Below, piece by piece: positions 47,433 to 57,306 of a stretch of DNA of 64,000 nt (within the stretch, counting starts at the first letter, position 1; the number at the start of each line of letters is the position of its first letter). The DNA is taken from positions 1 to 64,000 of the forward strand of contig JAJZPI010000001.1 in assembly GCA_021811275.1 (NCBI GenBank), written 5' to 3'. This stretch comes from Deltaproteobacteria bacterium. Lineage in GTDB: Bacteria; Desulfobacterota; Desulfarculia; Desulfarculales; Desulfarculaceae. A program made the translations under genes and the position numbers. The notes beneath the pieces were generated by a model, which was given only the letters and a program-made list of their open reading frames with translations, was not told the origin of the DNA and did not search any database.

Positions 47433-48092
47433 GTGGAATTGAAACCCATCGGCCGCTTGCATGTGCTCACCGACCAGGAGCTGCAGGGGCGCTTCACCCA
47501 CCTGGAGCTGGCCGAACTGGCCATAGCGGGAGGCGCGGACACCATTCAGTTCAGGCAGAAAAACGGCTGCACCAGACAGCTGATCGAAACCGCCCGCCAA
47601 ATGCGGGAGACTTGCGCGCGCGCCGGGGTCGCTTTCATAGTCAACGACCGCTTGGACGTGGCCCTGGCCTGCGGAGCGGACGGAGTGCACCTGGGCCAGG
47701 ACGATTTCCCCATCGGCCTGGCCCGGACCTGGCTGGGGGAGGAAAAGATAATCGGAGGCTCGGCGGCCAACCTCGCCGAAGCCCTGGCCTGCCGCGAGCA
47801 GGGCGCGGATTACGTGGGCTTCGGACCGGTCTTTCCCACCGCCTCCAAGGACGACGCCGGACCGGTCAGCGGCCTTGAGACCCTCTCGGAAGTGGCCCGC
47901 CGGCTTGGTATGCCCGTGATCGCCATCGGCGGCATCGGAAAGAAAAACGCGGCGGAGGTCATGGGGGCCGGCGCCCACGGCATAGCGGTGATCTCGGCGG
48001 TATGTTGCCAGCCCGACCCGGCCGAGGCCACCCGCCGTCTTGTCATGGCCTGCGGGATTAAGCAAAACCCGCCTGGCCTGCGGGGATTTTGA
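47433..48092 (+). CDS. thiE: Thiamine-phosphate synthase
   Basis: TIQFRQKNG, FIVNDRLDVALACGADGVHLGQDDFP, GFGPVFPTASKDDAGP, IAIGGIGKKNAAEVMGAGAHGIAVISAV. Confidence 0.92.
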   Translation: MELKPIGRLHVLTDQELQGRFTHLELAELAIAGGADTIQFRQKNGCTRQLIETARQMRETCARAGVAFIVNDRLDVALACGADGVHLGQDDFPIGLARTWLGEEKIIGGSAANLAEALACREQGADYVGFGPVFPTASKDDAGPVSGLETLSEVARRLGMPVIAIGGIGKKNAAEVMGAGAHGIAVISAVCCQPDPAEATRRLVMACGIKQNPPGLRGF

Positions 48093-48116
48093 CAGGCATT
48101 GGACCGAGGGAGCGTC

Positions 48117-48932
48117 ATGAACGAGATATCAGGAAAAAGGGCGGCTGCCGCGCTGGCGGCCATCAGGGGAAAGAAACCGCTGGTCCACAACATAACCAAC
48201 TACGTGGTGATGAACTACACTGCCAACGCCCTACTTGCCTGCGGGGCCTCCCCGGTCATGGCCCACGCCGCGGCCGAGGTCCAGGAGATGACGGCCCTGG
48301 CCGGGGCCCTGGTGCTCAACATCGGCACCCTGAGCCCGGCTTGGATAGAGGCCATGCATCTGGCGGGGGAGCGAGCCAATCAGCTGGGCGTGCCGGTGAT
48401 CCTGGACCCGGTGGGAGCCGGCGCCACCCGCCTGCGCACCGAGACCGCCAAAGAGCTGCTCACCAGGCTCAAGGTCAGCCTGGTGCGGGGCAATGCATCG
48501 GAGATCATGGCCCTGGCCAGCGGCGAGGGCGGGACCAAGGGCGTGGACTCCATCCACGGCGTGGAGGAGGCCGCCCTGGTGGCCCCCGGCCTGGCGCGCG
48601 ACCTTCAGACCCCGGTGGCCATCACCGGGCCCCAAGACCTGATCACCGACGGCAAGCGGACCTTCATGGTCGGCAACGGGCACCCGCTCATGAGCCGCGT
48701 CACCGGCATGGGCTGCACGGCCACCGCCCTGACCGGGGCCTTTCTGGCAGTGGAGCCGGACCCGGTGGACGCCGCCACCTGGGCGCTCTCCTATCTAGGC
48801 TTGGCCGGCGAAAGGGCGGCCTTGAGCGCCAACGGGCCGGGGAGTTTCGCTGTCGCCTTGCTGGATGCGCTCTACAACCTTGACGCCCCGGCCCTGGCCG
48901 CCGGGGCGCGGGTGAGCCAAGTCCTATCCTGA
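48117..48932 (+). CDS. thiM: Hydroxyethylthiazole kinase
   Basis: PLVHNITNYVVMNYTANALLACGASPVMAHAAAEV, VILDPVGAGATRLR, VRGNASEI, GMGCTATALTGAFL. Confidence 0.94.
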   Translation: MNEISGKRAAAALAAIRGKKPLVHNITNYVVMNYTANALLACGASPVMAHAAAEVQEMTALAGALVLNIGTLSPAWIEAMHLAGERANQLGVPVILDPVGAGATRLRTETAKELLTRLKVSLVRGNASEIMALASGEGGTKGVDSIHGVEEAALVAPGLARDLQTPVAITGPQDLITDGKRTFMVGNGHPLMSRVTGMGCTATALTGAFLAVEPDPVDAATWALSYLGLAGERAALSANGPGSFAVALLDALYNLDAPALAAGARVSQVLS

Positions 48933-49083
48933 GGCATCGACTTCACCGCTGAAGGCCGCGGGCGCTTAACTGCGACCGCGGCTGTTATTCGTGGCCCCCG
49001 CGTTTTTCTGGTCTGCCGGCGCCGGAAGGCCAGGCTGGGCCGTTCCTGGAAACCTATCAAAGACGAACTTCCGAAGCGGTAGC
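48933..49083 (+). pseudogene. Truncated Nudix-like remnant, in frame after the thiM stop
   Basis: GIDFTAEGRGRLTATAAVIRGPRVFLVCRRRKARLGRSWKPIKDELPKR*; no start codon, no complete Nudix box. Confidence 0.45.
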
Positions 49084-49190
49084 CCACTCCTCGGCGACGA
49101 GTTTAATCCCTCTCCAGGGGCTTTGCTCGAACCACATTGGCCGCCCAGGGCCTTTCCCTAAAAAAAGCAAATCAAGACTGAATTTCCGGA

Positions 49191-49219
49191 TTGACGATCA
49201 GGTGCGATGGGTTCATAAT
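49191..49219 (+). promoter_or_regulatory. Sigma-70-like promoter of cydAB
   Basis: TTGACG-N17-CATAAT upstream of cydA. Confidence 0.7.
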
Positions 49220-49252
49220 GTTATTAGGAATTATTATTAAGAGGGGGATCTT

Positions 49253-50623
49253 ATGGATGTTCTAATGCTTTCCCGGTTGCAGTTTGCCGCCGCCACCTTC
49301 TTTCATTTTCTCTTCGTTCCGCTGACCCTGGGGCTGTCGATCCTGATAGCCATCATGGAATCACGCTTTGTGAGCAGCGGAGACGAGGACTACAAACGCA
49401 TGGCCCGATTCTGGGGCAGGCTCTTCCTCATCAACTTCGCCGTTGGCATCGTCACCGGCATCACCCTGGAATTCCAGTTCGGCACCAACTGGTCGCGTTA
49501 CTCCCAATACGTGGGCGACGTTTTCGGTTCGCTGCTTGCCATCGAGGCCACCCTGGCCTTCTTCCTGGAGTCCACCTTCATCGGGGTTTGGTACTTCGGC
49601 TGGAACAGGCTCTCGCCCAAAAACCACGCCTTGAGCATCTGGTTGGTGGCCCTGGCCTCCAACATCTCGGCCTATTGGATCCTGGCAGCCAACTCCTTCA
49701 TGCAGCATCCGGTGGGCTATGTCCTGCGCAACGGCCGGGCCGAATTGAACGATTTCCTGGCCGTGGTGACCCAGAAGTGGGCAGTGCTGGAGTTCGTGCA
49801 CACCGTCAGCGGGGCCTACGTGCTTGCGGCCTTTTTCGTGCTGGGCATCAGCGCCTGGCACCTGCTGCGTAACCGCCGGGACAGCCTCTTCCAAAAGAGC
49901 TTCAAGCTGGCGGCGACCTTCGCCCTGGTCTGCTCCATCATCGTGGCCATCAGCGGCGACCTGAGCGGTAAGGAGGTGGCGGAGAAGCAGCCCAGCAAGC
50001 TGGCGGCCATGGAGTCACTCTGGGAGACCACCAAGGCCGCGCCCATGTACCTGCTGCAGGTGCCGGACGAGGCCAACGCCAAGAACTCGGTTGAACTTTT
50101 TCCGGTACCGGGGGCTTTGAGCTTCCTGGCCTTCGGCGACTTTTCGGCCGAGGTCAAGGGCCTCAAAGAGTTCGCGACCGCCGACCGGCCGCCGGTGACC
50201 CTGACCTTCATCTCCTTCCGCATCATGGTTGGCCTGGGCACCCTGTTCATCCTGCTGGCCATTTGGACCTGGCTCAAGCGCAAGGATCCTGGCGCCAGCC
50301 CGCTTTTGCTAAAGACCCTGCTTTGGGTGATACCGCTGCCCTACCTTGGCCTGGAGGCGGGATGGGCGGTGACCGAGGTGGGACGTCAGCCATGGATCGT
50401 CTGGGGGGTGATGCGCACCTCCGAGGCGGCTAGCCCCATCGCGGTCAGCCAGGTGACCACCTCGCTGGTCGCCTTCATCCTGGTTTATGGCCTCTTGGGG
50501 GCCGTGGCGGTCTACCTCATGTTCAAGTACGCGCGCAAGGGGCCCGAAACCGTTCAGGTATCTGACCCCGGCAGCGAGCCCATGGCGGCCCGGCAGGCCG
50601 CCGTGGCCGGCGGGGGGAGGTGA
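49253..50623 (+). CDS. cydA: Cytochrome bd ubiquinol oxidase subunit I
   Basis: LSRLQFAAATFFHFLFVPLTLGLS, GIVTGITLEFQFGTNW, FFLESTFIGVWYFGWNRL. Confidence 0.96.
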   Translation: MDVLMLSRLQFAAATFFHFLFVPLTLGLSILIAIMESRFVSSGDEDYKRMARFWGRLFLINFAVGIVTGITLEFQFGTNWSRYSQYVGDVFGSLLAIEATLAFFLESTFIGVWYFGWNRLSPKNHALSIWLVALASNISAYWILAANSFMQHPVGYVLRNGRAELNDFLAVVTQKWAVLEFVHTVSGAYVLAAFFVLGISAWHLLRNRRDSLFQKSFKLAATFALVCSIIVAISGDLSGKEVAEKQPSKLAAMESLWETTKAAPMYLLQVPDEANAKNSVELFPVPGALSFLAFGDFSAEVKGLKEFATADRPPVTLTFISFRIMVGLGTLFILLAIWTWLKRKDPGASPLLLKTLLWVIPLPYLGLEAGWAVTEVGRQPWIVWGVMRTSEAASPIAVSQVTTSLVAFILVYGLLGAVAVYLMFKYARKGPETVQVSDPGSEPMAARQAAVAGGGR

Positions 50624-50626
50624 GCC

Positions 50627-51652
50627 ATGCTGGAGAGCATTTGGTTTGTGCTGTGGGGCGTTCTCTGGGCTGTGTACTTCATGCTGGACGGCTTCGACCT
50701 GGGCCTGGGGGCGCTCATGCCGGTCCTGGCCAAGAGTGAAGACGACAAGCGGGTCATCTACGGCGCCATGGGGCCTTTCTGGGACGGCAACGAAGTTTGG
50801 CTGCTCACCGCCGGCGGGGTGACCTTCGCCGCCTTCCCCGGCACCTACGCGGTGATGTTCAGCTCCCTTTACTCGGCGCTCATGCTGCTTCTGTTCGCGC
50901 TTATCCTGCGCGGTGTGGCCTTCGAGTTCCGGGGCAAGGTGGACAGCCCGGTTTGGCGCGCGCTCTGGGACGGCTGCCTGTGGGTGGGAAGCTTCGCGCC
51001 GGCGCTGCTCTTGGGCGTGGCCTTCGCCAACATCTTCAAGGGCATTCCCATCGACGGCCAAGGGGTCTATCAGGGCACGCTTCTGACCTTGCTCAACCCC
51101 TACGGCCTTTTGGGCGGGGTCTTCTTCGTGCTGCTCTTCGCCCAGCACGGGGCGCTGTGGCTGGCCATCAAGGCCAGCGGCGAGCTGGAGCAGAGGGCCG
51201 GGGCCATGGCCCGCAGGCTCTGGCCCGTCTTGCTGGTTGTGGCCGTGGTATTTTTGGCCGCGACCTGGATGGCCACCAATCTCTACGCCAACTACCTGGC
51301 CCAGCCGGTGCTGTGGATACTGCCCCTCTTGGCCGTGGCTGCGCTTCTGGCCACCCGGGCGATCATGGCCAAGGGCTCCTGGGGCCGGGCCTGGATAGCC
51401 TCGGCGGTGACCATCGTGGCATGCACCTTGTTCGGGGTGGTGGGGCTGTATCCTGCCATGCTGCCTTCGAGCCTCGACGCTGCCTTCAGCCGCACCATAC
51501 ACAACTCTGCCTCCAGCCCGTTGACGCTGAAGATCATGCTGGGGGTGGCCCTGGTGATGGTGCCGGTGGTCATCGCCTACCAGCTGTGGTCCTACCTCAG
51601 ATTCAGCCACAAGCTAACCCCGGAGGAGATGGCCAGGGAGCCACACTACTAG
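50627..51652 (+). CDS. cydB: Cytochrome bd ubiquinol oxidase subunit II
   Basis: FMLDGFDLGLGALMP, GPFWDGNEVWLLTAGGVTFAAFPGTYAVMFS. Confidence 0.96.
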   Translation: MLESIWFVLWGVLWAVYFMLDGFDLGLGALMPVLAKSEDDKRVIYGAMGPFWDGNEVWLLTAGGVTFAAFPGTYAVMFSSLYSALMLLLFALILRGVAFEFRGKVDSPVWRALWDGCLWVGSFAPALLLGVAFANIFKGIPIDGQGVYQGTLLTLLNPYGLLGGVFFVLLFAQHGALWLAIKASGELEQRAGAMARRLWPVLLVVAVVFLAATWMATNLYANYLAQPVLWILPLLAVAALLATRAIMAKGSWGRAWIASAVTIVACTLFGVVGLYPAMLPSSLDAAFSRTIHNSASSPLTLKIMLGVALVMVPVVIAYQLWSYLRFSHKLTPEEMAREPHY

Positions 51653-51658
51653 AAACCG

Positions 51659-51705
51659 AAACGGCAGGGGCGGGGGCTGGCGCCGAGCCTCCGCCCCTGC
51701 CGTTT
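51659..51705 (+). terminator. Strong hairpin terminator downstream of cydAB
   Basis: 15-bp perfect stem AAACGGCAGGGGCGG / CCGCCCCTGCCGTTT. Confidence 0.75.
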
Positions 51706-51744
51706 CCCCAGCCTTCGCCGGCTCCTAGCTATCCTGCTTACCGC

Positions 51745-51773
51745 TTGACAACCCCATTCCCCCCCGGTAGCAT
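51745..51773 (+). promoter_or_regulatory. Candidate promoter of the liv cluster
   Basis: TTGACA-N17-TAGCAT. Confidence 0.5.
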
Positions 51774-51779
51774 CGACGC

Positions 51780-51792
51780 GTATACTGTATAC
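51780..51792. promoter_or_regulatory. Candidate operator GTATACTGTATAC
   Basis: 13-nt palindrome just downstream of the candidate -10; resembles GTATAC-core GntR/FCD operators. Confidence 0.45.
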
Positions 51793-51859
51793 AAATATTG
51801 GTGAAATCGCGGCGGCCCGCCCCTGACAACGGGCCGCCTTCCATGTGGGGACGGGCCTG

Positions 51860-52744
51860 ATGACCGGCGGCGAGCAGCTAGCCCAATATCTCATGAGCGG
51901 TCTGACCACCGGCTCCATCTACGCTCTGGTGGCCCTGGGCTTCTGCCTAATCCACAAAGCCACCCATATCGTCAACTTCGCCCAGGGCGACTTCCTGAGC
52001 CTGGGCGGGCTCATGATGTATTCCTTGCTGCACTGGGCCGGACTGCCCGCCCCGCTGGCCTTCGTCCTGGCCGTGGCCGCCGTGGCCCTGGTGGGCGCGG
52101 CTCTGGAGAGGCTGGCCATCCGGCCGGCCAAGAGCCGCGACGCCATGGTGCTCATCTTCATCACCGTGGCGGCCAGCATGTTCATGCGAGGCATCTTCAA
52201 AGAGGTGTGGGGCAAGCAGGCCTTGGCCATGCCGCCCTTGAGCCCCGACGTGGCCCTCAAGTTCTTGGGCGCTACCTTCACCCCTCAGAACCTATGGGTG
52301 CTGGGCATCACCCTGGCGGCCATCGCGCTACTGAGCTTTTTTTTCCGCGCCACCCTCACCGGCAAGGCCATGCGCGCGGTGGCGGCCAACCCGCGGGCCG
52401 CGGCGCTTATGGGCATAGACACCGACCGCATGGTGCTCTACTCCTTTGCCCTGGCCGGGGCGCTGGGCGGACTGGCCGGGGTCATAATCACTCCCATCAC
52501 CACCTTGAATTATCAGGTGGGGGTGATGATGGGACTCAAGGGCTTCGCATCGGCGGTGCTGGGCGGCTATGGCAGCTTCACCGGCGCCATAGCGGGCGGG
52601 TTGGCCCTGGGGTTGCTGGAGTCCCTGGCCACCGGCGTCGTCTCCAGCGCCTACAAAGACCTCATAGCCTTCGTGATCCTCCTGGCCGTGCTTTTCGTGC
52701 GTCCGGGGGGTCTTCTGGGGCGGGCGCAGCAGGTGCGGGTATGA
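51860..52744 (+). CDS. Branched-chain amino acid-type ABC transporter permease (LivH family)
   Basis: GLTTGSIYALVALGFCLIHKATHIVNFAQGDF, ALAGALGGLAGV. Confidence 0.94.
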   Translation: MTGGEQLAQYLMSGLTTGSIYALVALGFCLIHKATHIVNFAQGDFLSLGGLMMYSLLHWAGLPAPLAFVLAVAAVALVGAALERLAIRPAKSRDAMVLIFITVAASMFMRGIFKEVWGKQALAMPPLSPDVALKFLGATFTPQNLWVLGITLAAIALLSFFFRATLTGKAMRAVAANPRAAALMGIDTDRMVLYSFALAGALGGLAGVIITPITTLNYQVGVMMGLKGFASAVLGGYGSFTGAIAGGLALGLLESLATGVVSSAYKDLIAFVILLAVLFVRPGGLLGRAQQVRV

Positions 52745-53706
52745 GCAGGGGCCAGGTCTTCTATCTCCAAATGGGCTGCCTTGGCCTGGCGGTGCTCCTG
52801 GCCCCCCTGTTCATGAGCAACCCCTATTACTTGAACGTGCTCAACGTGGTGGCCCTGAACGTCATCGCGGTCACCGGCCTGAACCTGCTCATAGGCTTCG
52901 CCGGGGCGGTGAGTCTGGGCCATGCCGCCTTCATCGGCCTGGGGGCCTATCTGAGCGGCATGCTCAGCTCCATCTGGGGTTGGCCACCTCTGGCGGCGGC
53001 CCTGGCGGCGGCGGTCTTGGCGGCGTTGGTGGCCCTGGTCATCGGCCTGCCCACCCTGCGCCTGGAGGGCAACTACCTGGTCATGGCCACCCTGGGATTC
53101 AACCTCATCGTCGGCATAATCATGCTCCAGGCCGACCAGTACACCGGCGGACCGAGCGGCCTGAGCGGCATCGAGCCCGTCAGGCTTCTGGGAATGACCT
53201 TCTCCGATGACCAAAGCTTCTACTGGCTGGCCTGGGCCGTGGCGCTACTGGGGCTGGCCCTGGCCCGCAACCTGGCAGCCTCGCGGGTGGGCCGCGGCCT
53301 GCGCGCGTTGCACGATTCGCCTCTGGCCGCGGCGGCGGTGGGGGTGCCCACCGCAAACTACAAGGTTCGGGTCTTCGTGCTCAGCGCGGTCTACGCCTCG
53401 ATCTCCGGCTCGCTCTACGCCCACTACTTCGGCATAATTACCCCGCGCACCTTCGATATCTTCCGCTCGGTGGAGCTGGTGACCATGTGTCTGGTGGGGG
53501 GCATGGGTTCACTATGGGGCGGGTTCATCGGCGCGGCCTTCCTGACCCCCTTGCCCCAGGCCCTGCATGTATTCGACCAGTATAAGGACGTGTTCTACGG
53601 CGGCCTGCTCATGGTGCTCCTGATCCGCGAACCCGAGGGACTGGTGGGAGCTTGGCGACGCCTGCGCCCCCGCTTCGGGCCCAAGGCCACCGGGAGGCCC
53701 GCTTGA
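52741..53706 (+). CDS. Branched-chain amino acid-type ABC transporter permease (LivM family)
   Basis: LNVIAVTGLNLLIGFAGAVSLGHAAFIGLGAYLS, ATLGFNLIV, GGMGSLWGGFIGA; ATGA overlap with the preceding gene. Confidence 0.94.
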   Translation: MSRGQVFYLQMGCLGLAVLLAPLFMSNPYYLNVLNVVALNVIAVTGLNLLIGFAGAVSLGHAAFIGLGAYLSGMLSSIWGWPPLAAALAAAVLAALVALVIGLPTLRLEGNYLVMATLGFNLIVGIIMLQADQYTGGPSGLSGIEPVRLLGMTFSDDQSFYWLAWAVALLGLALARNLAASRVGRGLRALHDSPLAAAAVGVPTANYKVRVFVLSAVYASISGSLYAHYFGIITPRTFDIFRSVELVTMCLVGGMGSLWGGFIGAAFLTPLPQALHVFDQYKDVFYGGLLMVLLIREPEGLVGAWRRLRPRFGPKATGRPA

Positions 53707-54506
53707 TGGACGACATCTTGGCAGTGGAGAACCTGAGCCTGAGTTTCGGCGGACTTCAGGCCCTGGACGGGGTTAGCTTTAGCGCCCCGCGGGGCCTGGT
53801 CACGGCGATCATCGGGCCCAACGGCGCGGGCAAGACCTCGGCCATCAACTGCATGAGCGGGGTCTACCGGCCCCAGGGCGGCCGGGTGATGTTGGACGGC
53901 CGCCAGGCCAGCGGCGCGCCCCAGCATGTGCTGGCCCGGCGCGGGCTCACCCGCACCTTTCAGAATCTCCAGGTCTTCGCCAATTTGAGCGTGCTGGAGA
54001 ACGTCATGGTGGGCCTGCACGCCGTCACCAAGAGTGGCTTCCTGGGTGCCATGTTCCGGCTGCCCGGTCACCGGGCCGAGGAGCGCGCCATCCGCGAGCG
54101 GGCCTTGGAGATGCTTGATTTCATCGGCTTGGCCGAGTTGTCCGGCCAGCCCGCGGGCCAGCTTTCCTACGGCGACCGCAAGCGGGTGGAGCTGGCTCGT
54201 GCCCTGGTCGGCCGGCCCAAACTGGTTCTCCTGGACGAGCCGGTGGCCGGCCTGAACCCGGCCGAGACCGAGGAGATGGGAAGCATCCTGCTCAAGGTGC
54301 GCGGCACCGGGGTGAGCCTGTTGCTGGTGGAGCACGACATGGCGCTGGTCATGCGGGTCAGCGACAAGGTGGTGGTGCTGCATTTCGGCCGCAAGATCGC
54401 CGAGGGAACACCTCACGAGATACAGAATCATCCCGAGGTTATCGCCACCTATCTGGGTGGGCGCGAGGAGCCCATAAACGGCGTGGCGGAGGCGGCCCAT
54501 GCTTAG
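53706..54506 (+). CDS. ABC transporter ATP-binding protein (LivG family)
   Basis: [52 protein letters not shown]. Confidence 0.94.
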   Translation: MDDILAVENLSLSFGGLQALDGVSFSAPRGLVTAIIGPNGAGKTSAINCMSGVYRPQGGRVMLDGRQASGAPQHVLARRGLTRTFQNLQVFANLSVLENVMVGLHAVTKSGFLGAMFRLPGHRAEERAIRERALEMLDFIGLAELSGQPAGQLSYGDRKRVELARALVGRPKLVLLDEPVAGLNPAETEEMGSILLKVRGTGVSLLLVEHDMALVMRVSDKVVVLHFGRKIAEGTPHEIQNHPEVIATYLGGREEPINGVAEAAHA

Positions 54507-55245
54507 CGTGGAGGGGGTGTCCTTCAATTATGGACCGCACCCCGCCCTGCGCGAGGTCAGCCTTCGGGTGGAACCTGGAGAGATCGTCTGCCTGCTGGGG
54601 GCCAACGGCGCGGGCAAGACCACGCTCATGAACGTCATCAGCGGGCTGGCCCGGCCCCAGCAGGGCAAGGTGCTTCTGGCCGGCCGCGAGCTGAGCGGCT
54701 TGAAGCCATCGCGGGTGGTGGAGGCCGGGGTGGCCCAGGTGCCCGAGGGCCGCCAGCTCTTCGCCCCCCTTAGCGTTCGCGAAAACCTGGAGCTGGGCGC
54801 ATTTTCCCGCCGTAGCCGGGGCGAGCGCCAGGAAGTGGCGCGCGACATGGAGAGGGCGCTGGCAATGTTCCCGGTGCTGGCCCAGCGGCTGGGGCAGCCG
54901 GCGGGCACCTTGAGCGGCGGCGAGCAGCAGATGCTGGCCATGGCCCGGGCGCTCATGGCCAGACCCAAGGTGCTTTTGATGGACGAGCCCACCTTGGGCT
55001 TGGCGCCCCTGGTCACCCGCGAGATATTCGACGTCATACGCCGGCTGCCCGCCAGCGGCGCCAGCGTGCTCCTGGTGGAGCAGAACGCCCTGGGGGCGCT
55101 TTCCGTGGCCCAACGAGGCTACATTATCACCAGCGGCCAGATCCGGTTCAGCGGGACCTCGCGGGAAATTTTAGGCGATGTCCTGTTGCGCGAGGCCTTC
55201 CTGGGACCAGAGAAGGTCACGGCGGCGGGGGAGGTGAGGCGATGA
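54499..55245 (+). CDS. ABC transporter ATP-binding protein (LivF family)
   Basis: CLLGANGAGKTTLMNVISG, VPEGRQLF, LSGGEQQMLAMARALMARPKVLLMDEPTLGLAPLV. Confidence 0.95.
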   Translation: MLSVEGVSFNYGPHPALREVSLRVEPGEIVCLLGANGAGKTTLMNVISGLARPQQGKVLLAGRELSGLKPSRVVEAGVAQVPEGRQLFAPLSVRENLELGAFSRRSRGERQEVARDMERALAMFPVLAQRLGQPAGTLSGGEQQMLAMARALMARPKVLLMDEPTLGLAPLVTREIFDVIRRLPASGASVLLVEQNALGALSVAQRGYIITSGQIRFSGTSREILGDVLLREAFLGPEKVTAAGEVRR

Positions 55246-55916
55246 AGGCGGCGGCTAATCTTACCAGGCGGCATCTTGGACAGGAGGCCTTCGTACTGCT
55301 GCGCCGCATGATCACCCACGGCGAGATGGTCAACGGCGAGCGTCTGGTAGAGGAGCGCCTAGCCGAGCAGCTGGGTTTGTCGCGCACGCCGGTGCGCGAG
55401 GCCCTGCACCGGCTGGAGCAGGAGGGGCTTCTTCTGAAGCGCCCGCGCGGGGGCTACGAGGTTCGCCCGCTCACCCCCGAGGAGGTGGCCGACGCTCTGG
55501 GGGTGCGCGGGGTGCTGGAGGCCTACGCCGGCGAATTGGCCGCGGCGCGCATCACGCCCAAGCTGCTCAAGGAGATGGAGCGCAATCTGGAGATGTTCGA
55601 GGAGGCCCTGGCCCGCACTGACGAGAAGAGACTGGTGGAGCTGAACGGCCGTTTCCACGAGCTGCTCTATCAGGCCGCGGATTCCAGGCTGCTGCATCGG
55701 CTCCTGAGCGAGTTGCAGGACGAGGTGGAGCGCATCAGCCATTTGATCATGTCCAACATGGCGGCCGGGGCCTGGTCGGTGGAGGACCACCGGGCGCTGG
55801 TGGATGCCCTGCGCGTCGGCGACGCCAAACGGGCGCGCAAGGCCGCCATGGACCATGTGCAGCGCGGGGCCAGGTGGCTGGTATCGCGCCTGCGGGACCA
55901 GGCCTCCCGGGAGTGA
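55242..55916 (+). CDS. GntR-family (FCD-type) transcriptional regulator
   Basis: GERLVEERLAEQLGLSRTPVREALHRLEQEGLLLKRPRGGYEVRPLTPEEV; C-terminal helical FCD-like domain. Confidence 0.93.
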   Translation: MKAAANLTRRHLGQEAFVLLRRMITHGEMVNGERLVEERLAEQLGLSRTPVREALHRLEQEGLLLKRPRGGYEVRPLTPEEVADALGVRGVLEAYAGELAAARITPKLLKEMERNLEMFEEALARTDEKRLVELNGRFHELLYQAADSRLLHRLLSELQDEVERISHLIMSNMAAGAWSVEDHRALVDALRVGDAKRARKAAMDHVQRGARWLVSRLRDQASRE

Positions 55917-55960
55917 GGCCGGGAGCAAAAGCCAACCAAGCAGGGGAGCGGTCGTCAATC

Positions 55961-57247
55961 ATGACCTTCATGCCCAACTTCAACCGGGCCGGAGACCTTG
56001 AGGCCCATCAATTGGCGGGGCTCAAGTGGACCGTGGCGCACGCCTATGACGGCAGCCCCTTCTATCGGGCCAGGCTCGACGCCGCCGGGGTGCGGCCGGA
56101 TGATATCAGGACCCTGGATGACATGAAGCGCCTGCCCTTCACCACCGCCGACGACCTGCGCGATGGCTATCCGTTCCCGCTGCTTTCCGTGCCCCTGACC
56201 GATGTGGTGCGCCTGCACGCCAGCAGCGGCACCACGGGCAAGCGCAAGGTCATGACCTACACCGGCAAGGACATTTCCGATTGGGCCAACATGTTCGCCC
56301 GTTGCTACGAGATGGCCGGGCTCACCCGTGAGGACCGGGTGCAAATCTGCGTGGGCTACGGCGTCTGGACCGCCGGCGTGGGCTTCCAATTGGGCTGCGA
56401 GCGTTTTGGAGCCATGGCCGTGCCGGTGGGGCCCGGGTTTCTGGACATGCAGTGCCAGTTCCTGGTCGACTTCGGCTCCACCGTCATCTGCTGCACCTCG
56501 TCGATGGCCTTGCTGGTCTCCGAGGAGGTGCGCCGCCGCGGGCTTTCGGACAAGGTGAGACTGAAAAAGGTCATCTACGGTTCGGAGCGGACCTCAGATG
56601 CCATGCGCGAGAAGATCAGCGCAGGCCTGGGCGGGGCCGAGCTTTACGACATACCAGGCATGACAGAGCTCTACGGTCCGGGCACGGGCTTGGAATGCGG
56701 CGCCCACCGGGGAATCCACTACTGGGCCGACTACTACATTCTGGAGATACTGAACCCCGAAACCCTTGAGCCGGTGGCCCCCGGTGAACTTGGCGAAATG
56801 GTGGTCACCACCTTGGCCAAGGAGGCCGCCCCCCTCATCCGCTACCGCACCCGCGACCTCACCCGGCTGTTGCCCGAGCCTTGCCCCTGCGGCAACCCCC
56901 TGCCCAGGCACGACCGCCTTTTGGGCCGCAGCGACGACATGATCAAGTTCCGGGCCGTCAACATATATCCCGGACAGATCGACGCCGTCCTGAGCTACAG
57001 CCGTGGTGTGGGCTCGGAGTACCAGATAGTGCTGGAGCACCGCCCCGACGGCAAGGACCATATGACCGTGCGCGTGGAGCGCATCGAGGGGGCCAATCTG
57101 AGCGACGACGAGCGGGTGAAGAAGGATATCGTCCGCGCCATCAAGTCGCAGATGCTGGTAAGCGCCGAGGTTGAACTGGTGGACCACGGCGAGTTGCCGC
57201 GCAGCGAGCGCAAGAGCAAGCGAGTCTTCGATCATCGTTTCGAGTAG
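55961..57247 (+). CDS. Phenylacetate-CoA ligase family protein (PaaK-like)
   Basis: LHASSGTTGKRKVMTYT, MTELYGPGTGLEC, LIRYRTRDLT, LGRSDDMIKFRAVNIYP. Confidence 0.93.
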   Translation: MTFMPNFNRAGDLEAHQLAGLKWTVAHAYDGSPFYRARLDAAGVRPDDIRTLDDMKRLPFTTADDLRDGYPFPLLSVPLTDVVRLHASSGTTGKRKVMTYTGKDISDWANMFARCYEMAGLTREDRVQICVGYGVWTAGVGFQLGCERFGAMAVPVGPGFLDMQCQFLVDFGSTVICCTSSMALLVSEEVRRRGLSDKVRLKKVIYGSERTSDAMREKISAGLGGAELYDIPGMTELYGPGTGLECGAHRGIHYWADYYILEILNPETLEPVAPGELGEMVVTTLAKEAAPLIRYRTRDLTRLLPEPCPCGNPLPRHDRLLGRSDDMIKFRAVNIYPGQIDAVLSYSRGVGSEYQIVLEHRPDGKDHMTVRVERIEGANLSDDERVKKDIVRAIKSQMLVSAEVELVDHGELPRSERKSKRVFDHRFE

Positions 57248-57306
57248 ATCCTCCGGCGAGGAGGGTTAAAAAAGTGCCTTGAAACGGGATTTCCTAGGAG
57301 GGCGAC

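Noticed and set aside
48930-48932. Selenocysteine at the thiM TGA giving a thiM–Nudix fusion
   Set aside because: ThiM is full length at this stop, and the tail lacks a complete Nudix box; a gene remnant is simpler.
50309-51610. 433-aa minus-strand ORF antisense to cydAB
   Set aside because: H/Q/P-rich artefact; cydA and cydB are unambiguous.
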